Part shown: one piece after another, positions 44,745-55,403 of the stretch | Layout: every line of letters starts with the position of its first letter | Position numbering within the stretch: the stretch's first letter is position 1 | Source of the DNA: Scilla litardierei | Lineage: Eukaryota; Streptophyta; Magnoliopsida; Asparagales; Asparagaceae | Direction of reading: 5' to 3' | NCBI GenBank assembly: GCA_030789695.1 | Contig: CM061142.1 | Span: 568,903,281 to 568,967,280 of the forward strand | DNA: 64,000 nt | The notes under the pieces: generated by a model | Seen by the model: only the letters and a program-made list of their open reading frames with translations | Told to the model about the DNA's origin: nothing | Databases searched by the model: none | Position numbers and translations under genes: made by a program

Positions 44745-45715
44745 AACTAACTCTCATACCTGATTCCTTTCGAATTGAAGGAGTTCTTCTTGCATAGCCT
44801 CAATCCAAGTATTATCTACAAAAGCATCATCTGCCTTTTTCGGCTCAATGTTAGAAATAAAAGCAACATTGGACGTATATTCTATTTGTGACCTAGTTTT
44901 AACACCTTCATCAATGTTTTCAATGACATGTATGTGTGTGATATGTAACTTCTGGGTAAGATTTAGGCAAGGGAATAGTGTTATTCATATCATTTGACGG
45001 TATAACATCATTAACATCAGCATCAAAAAGAATATTGGAAGAGCTAGTAGAAGATTTATCAAATGTAACATGTAACATTTCAACAACATCAAGAGTTCTT
45101 TTGTTGTAGATACGATATGCTTTGATCCTAAAAGAGTAACAGATAAAAATGCATTCATCCGCCTCAAAATCAAATTTATCTAGGTTATCTTTCGTGTTCA
45201 AAACGTAGCATTTACAACCAAAAACTCTAAAATAGGATATGTTCAAAATTTGTTGGTACAATATCTCATAGAGGGTCTTTCGAAAAGGAGTTCAATAAGT
45301 ACCCTATTTTGATCATAGCACGTGGTTGCGACAGCTTCTGCCTAAAAATATTTTGGAAGGTTACTTTCACACAACATTTTTCATGCACACTCTTGGAATA
45401 TTTTGTTTTTTTCTCAACTACCCCATTTTGAGGAGCAGCTTTAGGAAAAGCAAAAGTGTTTGTGATACCACGTTTTTTCACAAATTTTTTGAAAAGATTC
45501 ATTTGGAATTCACCACCATGGTCACGTCTAATGGAAACAATTTTCGAAGAGTGCAATCTTTCAATTCTTTTGAAAAAGATTTTAAATTCATGAAAAGCGT
45601 CATTTTTATTTGTCCAAAACAAAACCCAAGTAAATCTTTTGTAATCGTCCACTATGAAAAATATATATTTTTTACCATAAAGAGATGAAGTCCTAGCTGG
45701 ACAAAATAAATCCAT
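44745..45715 (-). pseudogene. pol: S0 integrase
   Basis: Core frame 45715-45266: MDLFCPARTSSLYG, IRRDHGGEFQ (second Asp) and PQNGVVEKKT (Glu). It then runs into a shifted region and the C-terminal frame 45261-44920 with ISYFRVFGCKCYVLN and EADECIFICYS. Frameshifts and stops at 45265 and 44919 break the polyprotein. Confidence 0.8.
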
Positions 45716-45754
45716 ATGTAAAATAGTTTAAGTGGTCTTTTGAGCTAATGGCTC

Positions 45755-46317
45755 CTATACTCTTAAAAGTGCTCTTATGTATTTTTCCATGTTGGCAAGA
45801 TTCACAAATTTTGTCCAATTAAAATTCATTTTGGGGAGTCCATGTACCAATTCCATCCTTGATATCTTATTTATGCTTTTGATGTTGACATGACCAAAAT
45901 GTCTATGCCATAATAAAGGGTCATTGCATGAAACTATTAAACATACATTTGAATCATTATCATTACATGAAAGCATATATATATTCTCTATGCGATTACC
46001 TTTGACCAAAACATTTTCACTGCATTGTCATATACAAGGCAAGCATCATGCGTAAAGAGAACTTTGTAACCCATATCACATAGTTGACTAATGCTAATCA
46101 AGTTATGTTTCAGTCCACTAACTAAGCTAACTTGTTCAATAATAAGTTTGGACAGGTTACCGACATTGCCGATGCCGATGATCTTCCCCCTTTTGTTATC
46201 TGCAAACGTTATCGTTCCTTCGTCAATCATTTTTAGGGAGCTTGGTAATTTTGTGTTCCATGCCATGTGTGCAGAGCATTCGCTATCCATGATCCACATA
46301 TCTTTGCATAGTACCTA
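45755..46317 (-). pseudogene. pol: S0 protease and pre-integrase region
   Basis: The protease frame opens directly after TAG/GTAC at 46317-46311 and gives WIMDSECSAHMAW. The active site Asp-Ser-Gly has become Asp-Ser-Glu, so it is probably inactive. Downstream is the copia pre-integrase zinc domain (PLLWHRHFGHVNIKS, LVHGLPKMNF), with a frame change near 46000. The Cys pair of the zinc site is damaged. Confidence 0.78.
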
Positions 46318-46480
46318 AAATAAAATATTTTGAGTGTTTTGGAACCCGCTAACGAGTGGGTCCACAATGTTAGAAAATAATAAATTCCTATTTTTATTCT
46401 AGGGTATGAAAAGAGTGATCATAAGCAAATGGCTACCCAACAAGACATACAGTACATATATATGGTCAATTTTTTTACAT
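46318..46480 (-). other. S0 gag end / LINE junction
   Basis: Minus strand holds CTAAC at 46373-46369 and a pyrimidine-rich stretch to TAG (46317-46315), aligned by position with the gag-protease junctions of S1 and S2. A GPTR*RVPKH-like frame is present. The S0 gag proper is not visible; the LINE begins about 46480. Confidence 0.4.
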
Positions 46481-46844
46481 TTGAGAGTTTTGTTTCTCTC
46501 TCATCCTTAGAGAGAGAAGCTCCAACTTCGGTGAGTGAGGGTTCCTAGCCGGCCGCGGCGGCGGCTGGCTCCGGCGATTGTCGGGTGGCACCGGAGGCTC
46601 ATACGTAGTGACCCTTCTTCGACGGATTCTACTGCTGATTTGGTGATCTGATTCTAGATCAGATTCGTGTTCGGTTCTTGATTCGTGCTCGGTTCTTGAA
46701 TTGCCTTGATCAGATCGATGTTCTTTAAGCTAGGGTTTCAGATCTGCTCAGATCGATCTCTTGCAGTATCGTATGATGTTTAGATCGGATCTGTTCAGAT
46801 TTATGTTCTTGAGTTAGGTCTTCTTAGTTCTCGTCTCTAGATCT

Positions 46845-48950
46845 ATGGGACCTCCTGAAGGATTGAAGATACTTGATCAAGATGATTCTTTGGAAGAGAG
46901 CAATGAATCGAAGGAGGTGAAAATTGGATCTGATGTTGGGGCTTCGTCGACGAACGTTGAGGGTTGGCAGGCTGTGAATCAAAGGAAGCCTAAGGTTAGC
47001 ACTGACAACAAAGGGAAAAATGTGAGGTTTGATATTAGAAAAAGATCTTAGGGAGCTCAAGGAGCTCAGGGTAATGTGTATCACTCCAACAAGCAGGTCG
47101 GCAATAAGGAGCGTTCAAGGTTGGAGGCGAATCCTTCAGCAGCCAGGAAGGTGTTTGATAGAAGATCAATGAGACCATCGATGGAGATCAAGATCAATCC
47201 TCAGGTAGTCAAGAAGTCTTGGTTGGAGGTCTGCACAAATTGAAGGAAGATTGCTGATTCGTTGGAAATGGCCCATGTCCCTCCAGCGCTTGATGGTGAG
47301 GGTTCGGCCATGGCTCTGCTAACTGGAGATCTTCTTGCTAATGCTCTGGAGTACACATTGGTTGGGTATGTACGTGGGGATGTGTCGTTCTATGGATAGA
47401 TCAAAGCGTGGGCAGACAGAATCTGGAAGAGGCAAGGTATGTCTGTATTCTCAAGAGAGAATGGCTTTTATTTCTTCAAATTCTAATGTTAGGAAGATTG
47501 CGAGGCGGTGCTGTGTGGAGGGCCTTGGTTATTCGACGACAGGCTTGTTGTATTGCAACGGTGGTCTCCAAGCATCGGATATGATCGGGATATGTTATTG
47601 TCGGTTCCAATATGGGCCCAGTTCCCGAACTTGCCCCTCAACCTGTGGTCACTGCTGATCCTCAATAGGATTTTTAGTGTGCTAGGGTTCCAATCTGCTT
47701 GGACAGAGCCACAACTGCGATGGAAAGGCTGGCATTCGAGATGCATTGTAGAGATTTCCGCACCTGTGTGCTTCCTCGATTTGTGACGGCTCAGGTGGAA
47801 GGTGGAGATGCATTCAGGGTGGATGCTTTAGGCATTTGGCTAACCAATGTTTAACAGCATCAGCGGATTTGATTAAGGGGTGAATGTTGGGAAGCATCTT
47901 GCTGAGGAGGGAGATAATTGGCATAGAGTAGGCAGGGAGGGTTGTACTTCTGATGATATCAATGTTAAAGCTGCTGAGTGGAGATCGTTGGGAGCTGTAG
48001 ACTACTTGCTGAGGATTAGTAGCGATATGATGGATAATGGAGGCGAGGGGATCGATGTTACGGCTTTGTGTAAGGGGAGTGCTTGTGAGGAGGCCAATGT
48101 AATGGGGGAGGGGACTTCTATGAATAATGTGGTGTTAACTGGAGTGGGAGATTCGGGATTGGTGAATAAAAATGTTGGAATGTATGTGGAATGTTATAAG
48201 GAGCTAGCGGTGGCTAGTATGAAGAGGAATGTAGCTGGGCTAGCTGTGACTAGCATGCTGGGGAGCGAGGTGGGACTTGTAGCGGCGTCTATCAACTTGG
48301 CTAAGGAGGTTGCTACTGGGGATGTGATTGATGTTGATGAGGGTGTTGGCAATGTGGTGCTAGCTATTGGTTGAATGGAGTTAGCTGCGACTAGCAAGGG
48401 GGGAGCAGTGTTGCGCTAACTGTGACTAGTGATATAGGGAGTTAAGTGGGGCTAGCAGTGTCTAGAGCGGTGGGGGTTTGTAAAACATGTCTTAACGAGA
48501 AAAGTAGCGAAGTCGGGATGGCAACGAGCTCCCAGGTGCCTACTCAGGCCCTCGCCCCATTGTCGAGCCACTTGGGGATGCCTACTAAGGCTTCCAATCT
48601 ATTGGGGGTGAATAATCGGACCCCAGACCATATTAAAACTAAGATACCCACTCGGGCTCTTGGTAACTCGGGCATGCTACCCAAACCCATCATGAGTTCC
48701 TACATTGAGTTTGGCTAGTTGCATAATGAAGGGGTGAAATCCCCTTACTTGGGTCCCATTGGCAATCCCCAAAGTGATATCAGCAACACGAGCAATAACC
48801 GAAGCAACAATGAGTGTTCTAGGGTTTTGGTATCATTAATGATTCATCTGGATCTGGATCTGATTCTGATAGGCCAGATATTCTTACCGTGCAAAATGAT
48901 GAATGGGTTAATGAGCAGGAGCAGTTTAAGCATGCTGCTATGACCAGGGG
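46845..48950 (+). pseudogene. LINE ORF1 (DUF4283-type nucleic-acid-binding protein)
   Basis: Starts MGPPEGLKILDQDD at 46845, with a TAG after about 68 codons. Later frames carry the plant LINE ORF1 domain: EYTLVGYVRGDVSFYG, then CGGPWLFDDRLVVLQRW and SVPIWAQFPNLPLNLW. These are typical of DUF4283 found before the zinc knuckle of LINE Gag-like proteins. After about 47790 only low-complexity frames (47880-48374, 48446-48718) remain and no CCHC is clear. At least five frame changes occur. Confidence 0.65.
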
Positions 48951-49031
48951 TGATAGAGGGCGTAAATCCCATTTCTATTAGTACGTCGTTGGGATCCCGA
49001 CGTAGCTCCAAAATCAATGGAGCCCCTATAA

Positions 49032-49430
49032 TTGGTTGAGATGATGATTTTAGTATGGAATACCCGTGGTCTTAATAATGTTGTGAGACGTCGTGAGCTT
49101 AATGATAGAAGTAGAAAGTTCAATCCATCCTTAGTTGGTCTGTTGGAGTCTAAAGTTGTTGTGGAGAATGCTCAGCGTATCCTCAAATGCTTCCCCAAAA
49201 TGTGGGGTTCTATTGATAATCATGCTCACCGTAGGAACGGTCGCATTGTGGTTATGTTTAACCCAGCTATATGGTCTTGCATGATTAATGATGCAGTTGC
49301 CCAATTCATTACGATCCGTTGTGAGAATGTTGCGGGATTCTCCATGGTTGGTACTATTGTCTATGCGTTCAATCTTGCCCAGGATCGAGTGCTATTATGG
49401 AATGCAATTATTGCTGGTTCGATGAAGTAT
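49032..49430 (+). pseudogene. LINE ORF2, endonuclease N-terminus
   Basis: Begins MVEMMILVWNTRGLNN, the signature of the APE-type endonuclease that starts plant L1 ORF2 (Asn in WNTRGL). It continues with PSLVGLLESKVV (Glu of the metal site) and RNGRIVVMFNPAIW. It is cut at 49430 by LTR B; residues read after that point are LTR sequence. Endonuclease catalytic His/Asp motifs and RT are missing. Confidence 0.85.
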
Positions 49431-50754
49431 TGTCACGCCCCGCTTCCCAACACTACGGAGGCGAAGCGTGACTAAGGCCCGCTTGGGCCGGAGCTGTGAA
49501 GCTCGGACACAATAAGCGTCTGTAGGGGTACCATTTTAAAAATTTCAGGTTCTTGCATTTATAAAGTTCGGAACAACAGAAAGTACATAAAGAAAGTTGC
49601 ATTCATTTTATGATAGAGATAATATCCAGCATATGACAAGTCTAATAAGGGGAGCCTAAGCATGGCAACAAACTATCGAAAGAGAGTAAACTAAAAGTAG
49701 TAACATCTGAAAGGCAGCGACGGAAAGGACCTCTAGGTCTGGTCCTCGTCGGGAACGTACTCCGGGTCGTCGTCCTTGGCTCCACATACTCTGGTAAGTC
49801 TGCCTCGTCCATGAACTCTGGCTCAACACCTGATGTACATCACCCAAGAGAAAAGGACTTGTACGTCAGGTAAAGTCTACACAGAAATGTTAGACTCTAC
49901 TGCAAGTGTATTTTAATTTAAAACAACGATTTACTGGTTGATTAACATGCTGGGGTTATAACATGGCATTTAAAGAAAGTAAACGGAGCAGGAAAAGTAA
50001 ACACGACACACTATAGCCGTAGCATGTGCTACCGACTACGGGACTAACCTAAACGGGTCAAGACAAGACGAGACAAAACGTGACAAGACAAGACAAGACA
50101 CGACAAGACACGTATGACTCGAAGGGTTCACGCCTTACGGTTCGAGGGGGATCAGACCCTCTCCCCGTGCGCACGCTCAACACTACCCCACCCAAGTGCA
50201 CAAGACAAGTCCGTACAAGGGATCACTCACTCTGTCAAGTGAGTGTCCTATTGCCCGCAAGCTGTGTATCAGTACAAGGGATCACTCAGTGAGTGCCCTA
50301 TTGCCCGCAAGCTGTGTATCAGTACAAGGGATCACTCGGTGAGTTGCCCTATTGCCCACAGGCTGTGTATCAGTACAAGGGATCACTCGGTGAGTGCCCT
50401 ATTGCCCGCATGCTGTGTATCAGTACAAGGGATCACTCGGTGAGTGCCATATTACCCATAGGCTGTGTATCAGTACATGGGATCACTCGGTGAGTGCCCT
50501 GTTGCCCACAGGCTGTGCATAACAAGACAGGACATGACAAGACAGTGATGGTTCTTCTAGGGGGTCCACACGCACGCACACACAAGAAAACCCTACGGTG
50601 TCAAAAGTTGTTGTGCTTAGACTTCGTTGTCAAGTCTAAGCTATCAAGGGGGTGTCCTGGACGTTATCATTTCACGTCCGCTTTTCTTTGTTTAACTTTT
50701 AACAGTTCTACGAGTCTATGGCCTAAACATGGTCGAAAGTACAAGTGAGTACAC
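49431..50754 (-). mobile_element. LTR B, left part (minus strand)
   Basis: Starts TGTCACGCCCCG at 49431, the inverted end of the LTR A/C family, and matches LTR A (2279 upward) almost throughout. It includes the acidic remnant, the stem-loop near 49835-49875 and the minisatellite region, but with a different repeat unit. It is split by S2; TSD TACAC is at 50750-50754, and the LTR resumes at 63311. The flank is the LINE, with AGTAT as the candidate TSD. The other end is beyond the window. Confidence 0.82.
50220..50520. repeat. 50-bp minisatellite in LTR B
   Basis: Six copies of a 50-51-bp unit: GATCACTCGGTGAGTGCCC, then TATTGCCCGCAAGCTG, then TGTATCAGTACAAGG. Starts are near 50220, 50280, 50330, 50381, 50431 and 50481. 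Each unit contains a CACTC/GAGTG inverted pair. It occupies the place of the 55-bp repeat in LTR A; only the GATCACTC start is shared. Confidence 0.9.
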
Positions 50755-51179
50755 TGTTGAATATTGGACTCCCCGGATTTGGTTTTGGATGATGAGCAAA
50801 CATAAATAATTCATGAACTAACAATTTGTGAGCGCAGTATTGGAGATCGTCGCAAAAATCACGAGAACATTCAAAGCGACATCTCAAGACTTCTCAAAGC
50901 ACGTATTCATTGCCTAAAGCTTCGTTGGAGCTCTTGGACCGTTTTGGAAGTCATGAAGAATTAATCAAAGCTTTCGAAGACCGTTCATTAAGGTTTTATT
51001 TATAGTCTTTTAGCTTCGATCTATAAAAATGTTAAGCCTTGAGTATATCTTACGATTCTATCTTCATAACGCTCATATCGTAGCTCTAGGATCTTAGTAC
51101 AAGTTCATTCTAACTTCCTCGAAGCGTCGCGCTTCGATTCGGACTTGTTTGTGCATATTAGTTGGTACAAGAAGAAGTA

Positions 51180-51674
51180 CTGACCGACTAGATGGTGATC
51201 TAGTCGGTCAGAAGAGCTTCTTGGACCGACTAGTTTGCTTCCTTAATTTCTTGCACCTTACTGTTTACAGTTAGTCGGTCTACGTTGACTCACTGACCGA
51301 CTAGTTTGTGAACTAGTCGGTCAGTGATGCTTCTTTGACCGACTAGTTGTGATTTACTGTACATGCTAAATTTCTCCTAAGCTACTGTTTATCGTTAGTA
51401 GGTCTAAGAACGTTTGGTGACCGACTAGTTGACAATCTAGTCGGTCAACTTTTGTTCTTGGACCGACTAAGTCAATTTGTATTCAGACTATTTCACTTTG
51501 CCTCTTAGTCGGTCTACGTTCACTGACTGACCGACTAGTTGTGAAACTAGTCGGTCAGAATGTCTTCTTGGACCGACTAGGTTTCTAGGTCTGAATTTCT
51601 ATCTCTTCTCAGTTCCTCACTTAGTCGGTCCATGTTGTTTGACTGACCGACTAGTTGATGAACTAGTCGGTCAG
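51180..51674. repeat. CTAGTCGGTC hairpin cluster, S2 5' LTR
   Basis: Five inverted repeats with arms of 12-16 bp and 4-6-base loops, at a spacing close to 110 bp. The best is 51291-51326, with 16-bp arms CACTGACCGACTAGTT and AACTAGTCGGTCAGTG. Single TTAGTCGGTC or GACCGACTAG half-sites lie between them. The same set occurs in the 3' LTR at about 61981-62475 and, as three hairpins, at 58209-58470. Confidence 0.93.
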
Positions 51675-51750
51675 TTGTTGTTCTTTGACCGACTAGTTTC
51701 CTCAGATTTCTATCCATTGGGAATTGACCTAACTTGTTTTTATGGGACCC

Positions 51751-51758
51751 TATAAATA
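51751..51758 (+). promoter_or_regulatory. TATA box of S2 LTR
   Basis: TATAAATA preceded by GGGACCC, 77 bp after the last hairpin. An identical copy in the 3' LTR is at 62551. The following sequence (AGGTGAGAGCTGCC) would be the start of the transcript. Confidence 0.75.
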
Positions 51759-52510
51759 CGAACCTAGGTCATTTCTCTCTAGGTGAGAGCTGCCATTAAG
51801 AGATTCATTGAGATAGAAAGAGATAGCCATTCTCACTCATTTCTAAAGCTCTCTTCCTCACAAGAAACCCATTCTCTCACTTTCTAGATCTAGAATCCAT
51901 ATTGAGAGAAGTTTGTTCTTGGTGAGCCCTTCAAGCTCTAGCTTGAATCAAGTCTCCAAATCACTCCTAGGCACCTATTGCTGGTCATTTCCTTGGTGCT
52001 AGGTCTTGGTGACTTCATCTTCCTCAAATCCTTCCTTTCACCTATTTGGTAAGAAAAACTCAAGGTATAGGATTTTGTGGTAAGTTTGTTTATTTCAATA
52101 TAAACTCATTTATATTGCTTGTTGATTCTCTCGGTTGTGAGAGAAGGTTGTGATCCCGGGTTGTGGGATTCACTATTGCCATTGCATGTATGATTTGATC
52201 TTGTGAAGGTTTTTCACAAGATATTCATAGTGGAAATCTTGGGTTAGGGTTTCTAACCTAAGTATCCGGAGGGGATCCGGGTGGTTGGGACGTAGGATCA
52301 CCGGGAACAAGTCGGGGAGACTTGGGTGGATCCGAACCCATTAACATCTTTTGTTAGCATTGTTAAATTTGTTGTTGTCATTCAATTTAAGCTTCCGCAA
52401 ATTGTTTTGGTAGTTGTTTGCACTATAATTTGGAATTATACTCCTTGTTATTTTTAAAGTACTATTCACCCCCCTCTAGTACTTGTGCAGTAGCTTGTAG
52501 GGCATTACAT

Positions 52511-52526
52511 TTGGCATCAGAGCCAG
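52511..52526 (+). promoter_or_regulatory. S2 primer-binding site
   Basis: TTTGGCATCAGAGCCAG just inside the LTR. It has one mismatch (C for T) to the initiator-Met tRNA complement TGGTATCAGAGC, which S1 has perfectly. It lies 11 bases before the gag ATG at 52537. Confidence 0.85.
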
Positions 52527-52536
52527 ATACTTAGCT

Positions 52537-54776
52537 ATGTCTGCCAACGACAACAAAACCGTGCGTCCACCTTCCAACTATGACACCTTCAGGAACCGTG
52601 AAGGAGCATCTTCGGTGATGGAAGGACATTCCTCTACGAGGCCTCCATTCTTCAACGGTACCAACTACGGGTACTGGAAATGTCGGATGGAAACCTTCCT
52701 CCGGAGTGCATCTCTATGGAGGACCACAATGAAGGAATACATCGAGCCCGAAGAAGAAGACTTTGAGAAATGGACTACCGCGGAGATCGCCGCGGAGGTA
52801 AGCAATGCCAAGGCAATGAACGCCTTGCAATGCGCATTGGAGCCCGAGGACTTCAATAAGATATGCACATGTAAGAGTGCATATCAAATTTGGAACTCCC
52901 TCCTCATTCTACATGAAGGGACGAGTAGGGTAAGAGACTCTAAACTCGTAGTTGTAAACAAAGATTACGAAATGTTTCATATGCAACAGGGCGAGAAGAT
53001 GAAGGAATATTACGCTCGCTTCGTTGACATAATAAACGAGTTAGAGGCCCTCGGTAAATCCTACACTCAAAAGGAGAAGTGCTCGAAGCTTATCGAAGGA
53101 CTTCCTTCTTCTTGGGAGAAACGTACCTTCGCCATCGAGGAAGGTAATGACATGAATAAATATACCGTAGTTCAATTGATGGGTACTTTGATGTCATACG
53201 AGGTACGCAAAGATAGCAAGGTGAAGTTACAAGAAAAGATGAAGTCCTATTTGAACCAAGACGCGCCTAAGAAAAAGGCGATTGCATTCAAGGCGGCTTC
53301 ATCCACCTCTACCGATGATGAGGACTCGGAAGAAGAAATGGACATGGAATCCATTGCACTCATGGCAAAGAAGTTCAATCGCTTCTTCCGAAAGGGTAAC
53401 TTCAAACAAAAATCTAAATTTACTTCTACTAACGCCTCTCCACCTTTGTGCTTTAAATGCAATAAGCCAGGACACATCAAAGCGGATTGTCCTCAAAACA
53501 AGCAAAAGGAGAAGTGGAAGGCGCCGAAGTTCGACAAGTCGAAGAAGTACAAAAAGGGGTACAAAAGGGACTTGTCGGAGCAACATTCACCGACTCCGAG
53601 GATTCCTCAAGCGGAGAGTCGGACGATGAGAAAGTGGAGCAAGCGCACATGTGCTTCATGGCAAGAGAGGAGCATGATCAAGGATCTTCCTCCTCCGATG
53701 ATAGCGACGACGAAGGCGATGAGGTAACTATGGATGATCTTAGGGATGCTAACTCTCATTTATGGTCTAAATACACTAAATTAGTAAATAGATATACTAA
53801 AGTTAAAGATGACCTAGCTAGCGTTCAAACCTCGCCTAAGACTATCATCACCAACAACGACACCGTTGTTGAAGAGTTAAGAAATGAGATTGTCAATCTC
53901 AAATCTAAACTTGAACATGTTAGCATTGAAGATCCGGAAGAACATAGGATAGCGGATTTGACTTCTCAAAACTCGACTTTGAGTATTGAGAATGAGAATC
54001 TTAAATCTCGTGTTTATGTGCTCACATCGCAAGTATCAAACTTGGATACTTCTATGCGTTCTCTCAAAGAGAAATATGAGAACACATTAGGCCGAATTAA
54101 TAAATTCAATAAGGGTAAGGACCATTTGGATAAAATCCTAAGTGACTTACTTCCGGCCAATCACCACATTGGTTTGGGGTATACGATGGGATGTCCGTCT
54201 AAAGCGGCCACTACTTTTGTTAGGCCAACTTCCGGTGACTCTACGAGTGGTAGCAAACACTCTATTGGTAGTTCATCTACCAATGGTGCTTCCACCTCGT
54301 CCACACCCTCTTTCGGAAAGAAACCCACTTTGGGTGGACATCCAAAGAAGGGGCATGCTTATATGTACACCAATACCATGCCACGTAGGAACACACGTCC
54401 TACTCCACCGTCTCACACATATGATGATTTCTATGCTACACGTTCACGGGCACGTGCACACCATGTGAGACACCCTCACGCACGTGTTCCCACACATGCA
54501 TATGTTCACTCACCTCATCATATGAATAATTCTCGTCGTGCACCATTCCATCATGTTCCGTATGCCTATCCACAACATGCATCACGTAGAAATCAACGTC
54601 GCATGCATGCACCCAATAGGATGATGGCTCCCAAAATTTTCACTATTTGGAGCCCAAAGGACACAAGCATGGATGAAAAACAAGTGTATATGAATGCTTA
54701 TTTTTCGGATGTTGTGCATAGTAGAAATTATGTGGGGAAGTCTAAGTCCAATTGGACTTGGCTTCCAAAGGTCTAA
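52537..54776 (+). pseudogene. gag: S2 gag polyprotein (one frameshift)
   Basis: ATG 52537 (MSANDNKTVRPP). The N-terminal copia Gag region has NYGYWKCRMETFL, the CTCKSAYQIWNSLL block and LEALGKSYTQKEK. The zinc knuckle CFKCNKPGHIKADCP is at about residues 305-319. The first frame ends at 53727; the frame homologous to S1 gag continues from about 53560 to TAA at 54774. The shift lies in the A/G-rich run around 53545-53570, consistent with a one-base length change. The second part has acidic blocks, a leucine-rich coiled-coil-like stretch (SRVYVLTSQVSNLDT) and a His/Arg-rich end (WTWLPK). It assembles the particle that holds element RNA. Confidence 0.88.
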
Positions 54777-54830
54777 CCTTTGAGAACCCAATGACATTGG
54801 GTACCATGATATGAAAGTTTCTATCTTTAG
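54771..54830 (+). other. S2 gag-protease junction with stops
   Basis: 60 bp that start GTCTAACC right after the Lys codon of WLPK and end TTTCTATCTTTAG, then GTACTCAAGG opens the protease frame in the gag phase. It contains TAA, two TGA and TAG in that phase. The ends obey GT...AG and it includes a CTAAC string and a pyrimidine-rich 3' end. The matching segment in S1 is the same length. Confidence 0.6.
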
Positions 54831-55403
54831 GTACTCAAGGAAAAGAAAAAGAAAAGGAGCAATAAATTTAAATTTAGCTCCAAAGGGAATTGGATACTCG
54901 ATAGCGGGTGTTCAAAACACATGACGGGTGACGCTCAATTGCTCTCCGGAGTAGTTCCCATTGCAAATGGAAACCACGTCGTATTTGGAGGCAACGAGAG
55001 CGGAACCATCGTCGGTGTTGGTAAAGTGGGTAACCCATCTAAACCCTTAATTAGTGATGTTTATCTAGTTGATGGTTTAAATCATAATCTTATTTCAATA
55101 AGCCAACTTTGTGACAAAGGTTACAAAGTTAGCTCTACGAAAGGATTGTGTCATATTTCAAATGATAATAATAAATTATTATTTTCCGGCACACGCCATA
55201 AAGATATTTATATTTTGGATCTTCCTAAGTCATATGAACAATGTCTCGTTGCCAATACAAGTGAACAACACTTATGGCATCGACGCTTTGGACATGTGAA
55301 CTTTGGAACACTTTATAAGCTTTCAAAATTAAATTCCATTAAAGTTTTTCCGAAACTCGTTTTTGAAAAGAAAAGTTTTTGTGATTCTTGTCAACGTGGC
55401 TAG
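54831..55403 (+). pseudogene. pol: S2 protease and pre-integrase domain
   Basis: After a basic Lys-rich lead the frame shows WILDSGCSKHMTGD (about 54891-54932), an intact aspartic protease site of copia type. Next come IVGVGKVGNPSKPLI and LNHNLISISQLCDKGYK. The integrase zinc motif follows: LWHRRFGHVNFGTLYKLSK with the Cys pair in FCDSCQR. TAG at 55401-55403 stands where S0-type proteins have Lys (AAG to TAG likely). Protease cuts Gag-Pol; the zinc domain helps integrase bind DNA ends. Confidence 0.85.

Larger units (their letters stand above)
46480..49430 (+). mobile_element. L1-type LINE, 3' cut by LTR B
   Basis: Plus-strand plant L1-like LINE. A 5' untranslated part with CT-rich sequence and a GC patch (about 46480-46844) is followed by decayed ORF1 and the first 130 or so codons of ORF2. 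The text stops exactly at the LTR B edge at 49430. No continuation is seen before the window ends, so RT and the poly(A) tail lie beyond or are lost. The start was placed by eye and is uncertain. Confidence 0.75.
50755..52509 (+). repeat. S2 5' LTR
   Basis: TGTTGAATATTGGACT to GGGCATTACA. U3 holds five long palindromes at 51180-51211, 51291-51326, 51418-51447, 51527-51558 and 51643-51674, and single half-sites between them. TATAAATA is at 51751-51758, and a transcribed R/U5 part ends at 52509. Confidence 0.96.

Noticed and set aside
47880..48374. 164-codon Val/Gly/Ala-rich frame as a separate gene
   Set aside because: Inside the LINE ORF1 region, in phase with its remnants, and made of repeated short words. 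Better read as decayed ORF1.
50243..50493. Repeated peptide with QYKGSL units
   Set aside because: Translation of the 50-bp minisatellite of LTR B. The frame changes with each unit and no start context is seen.
51180..51674. Regularly spaced palindromes that look like a CRISPR array
   Set aside because: The units are imperfect, spacers recur in both LTRs of S2, and the sequence is a plant LTR. No cas genes are possible here.
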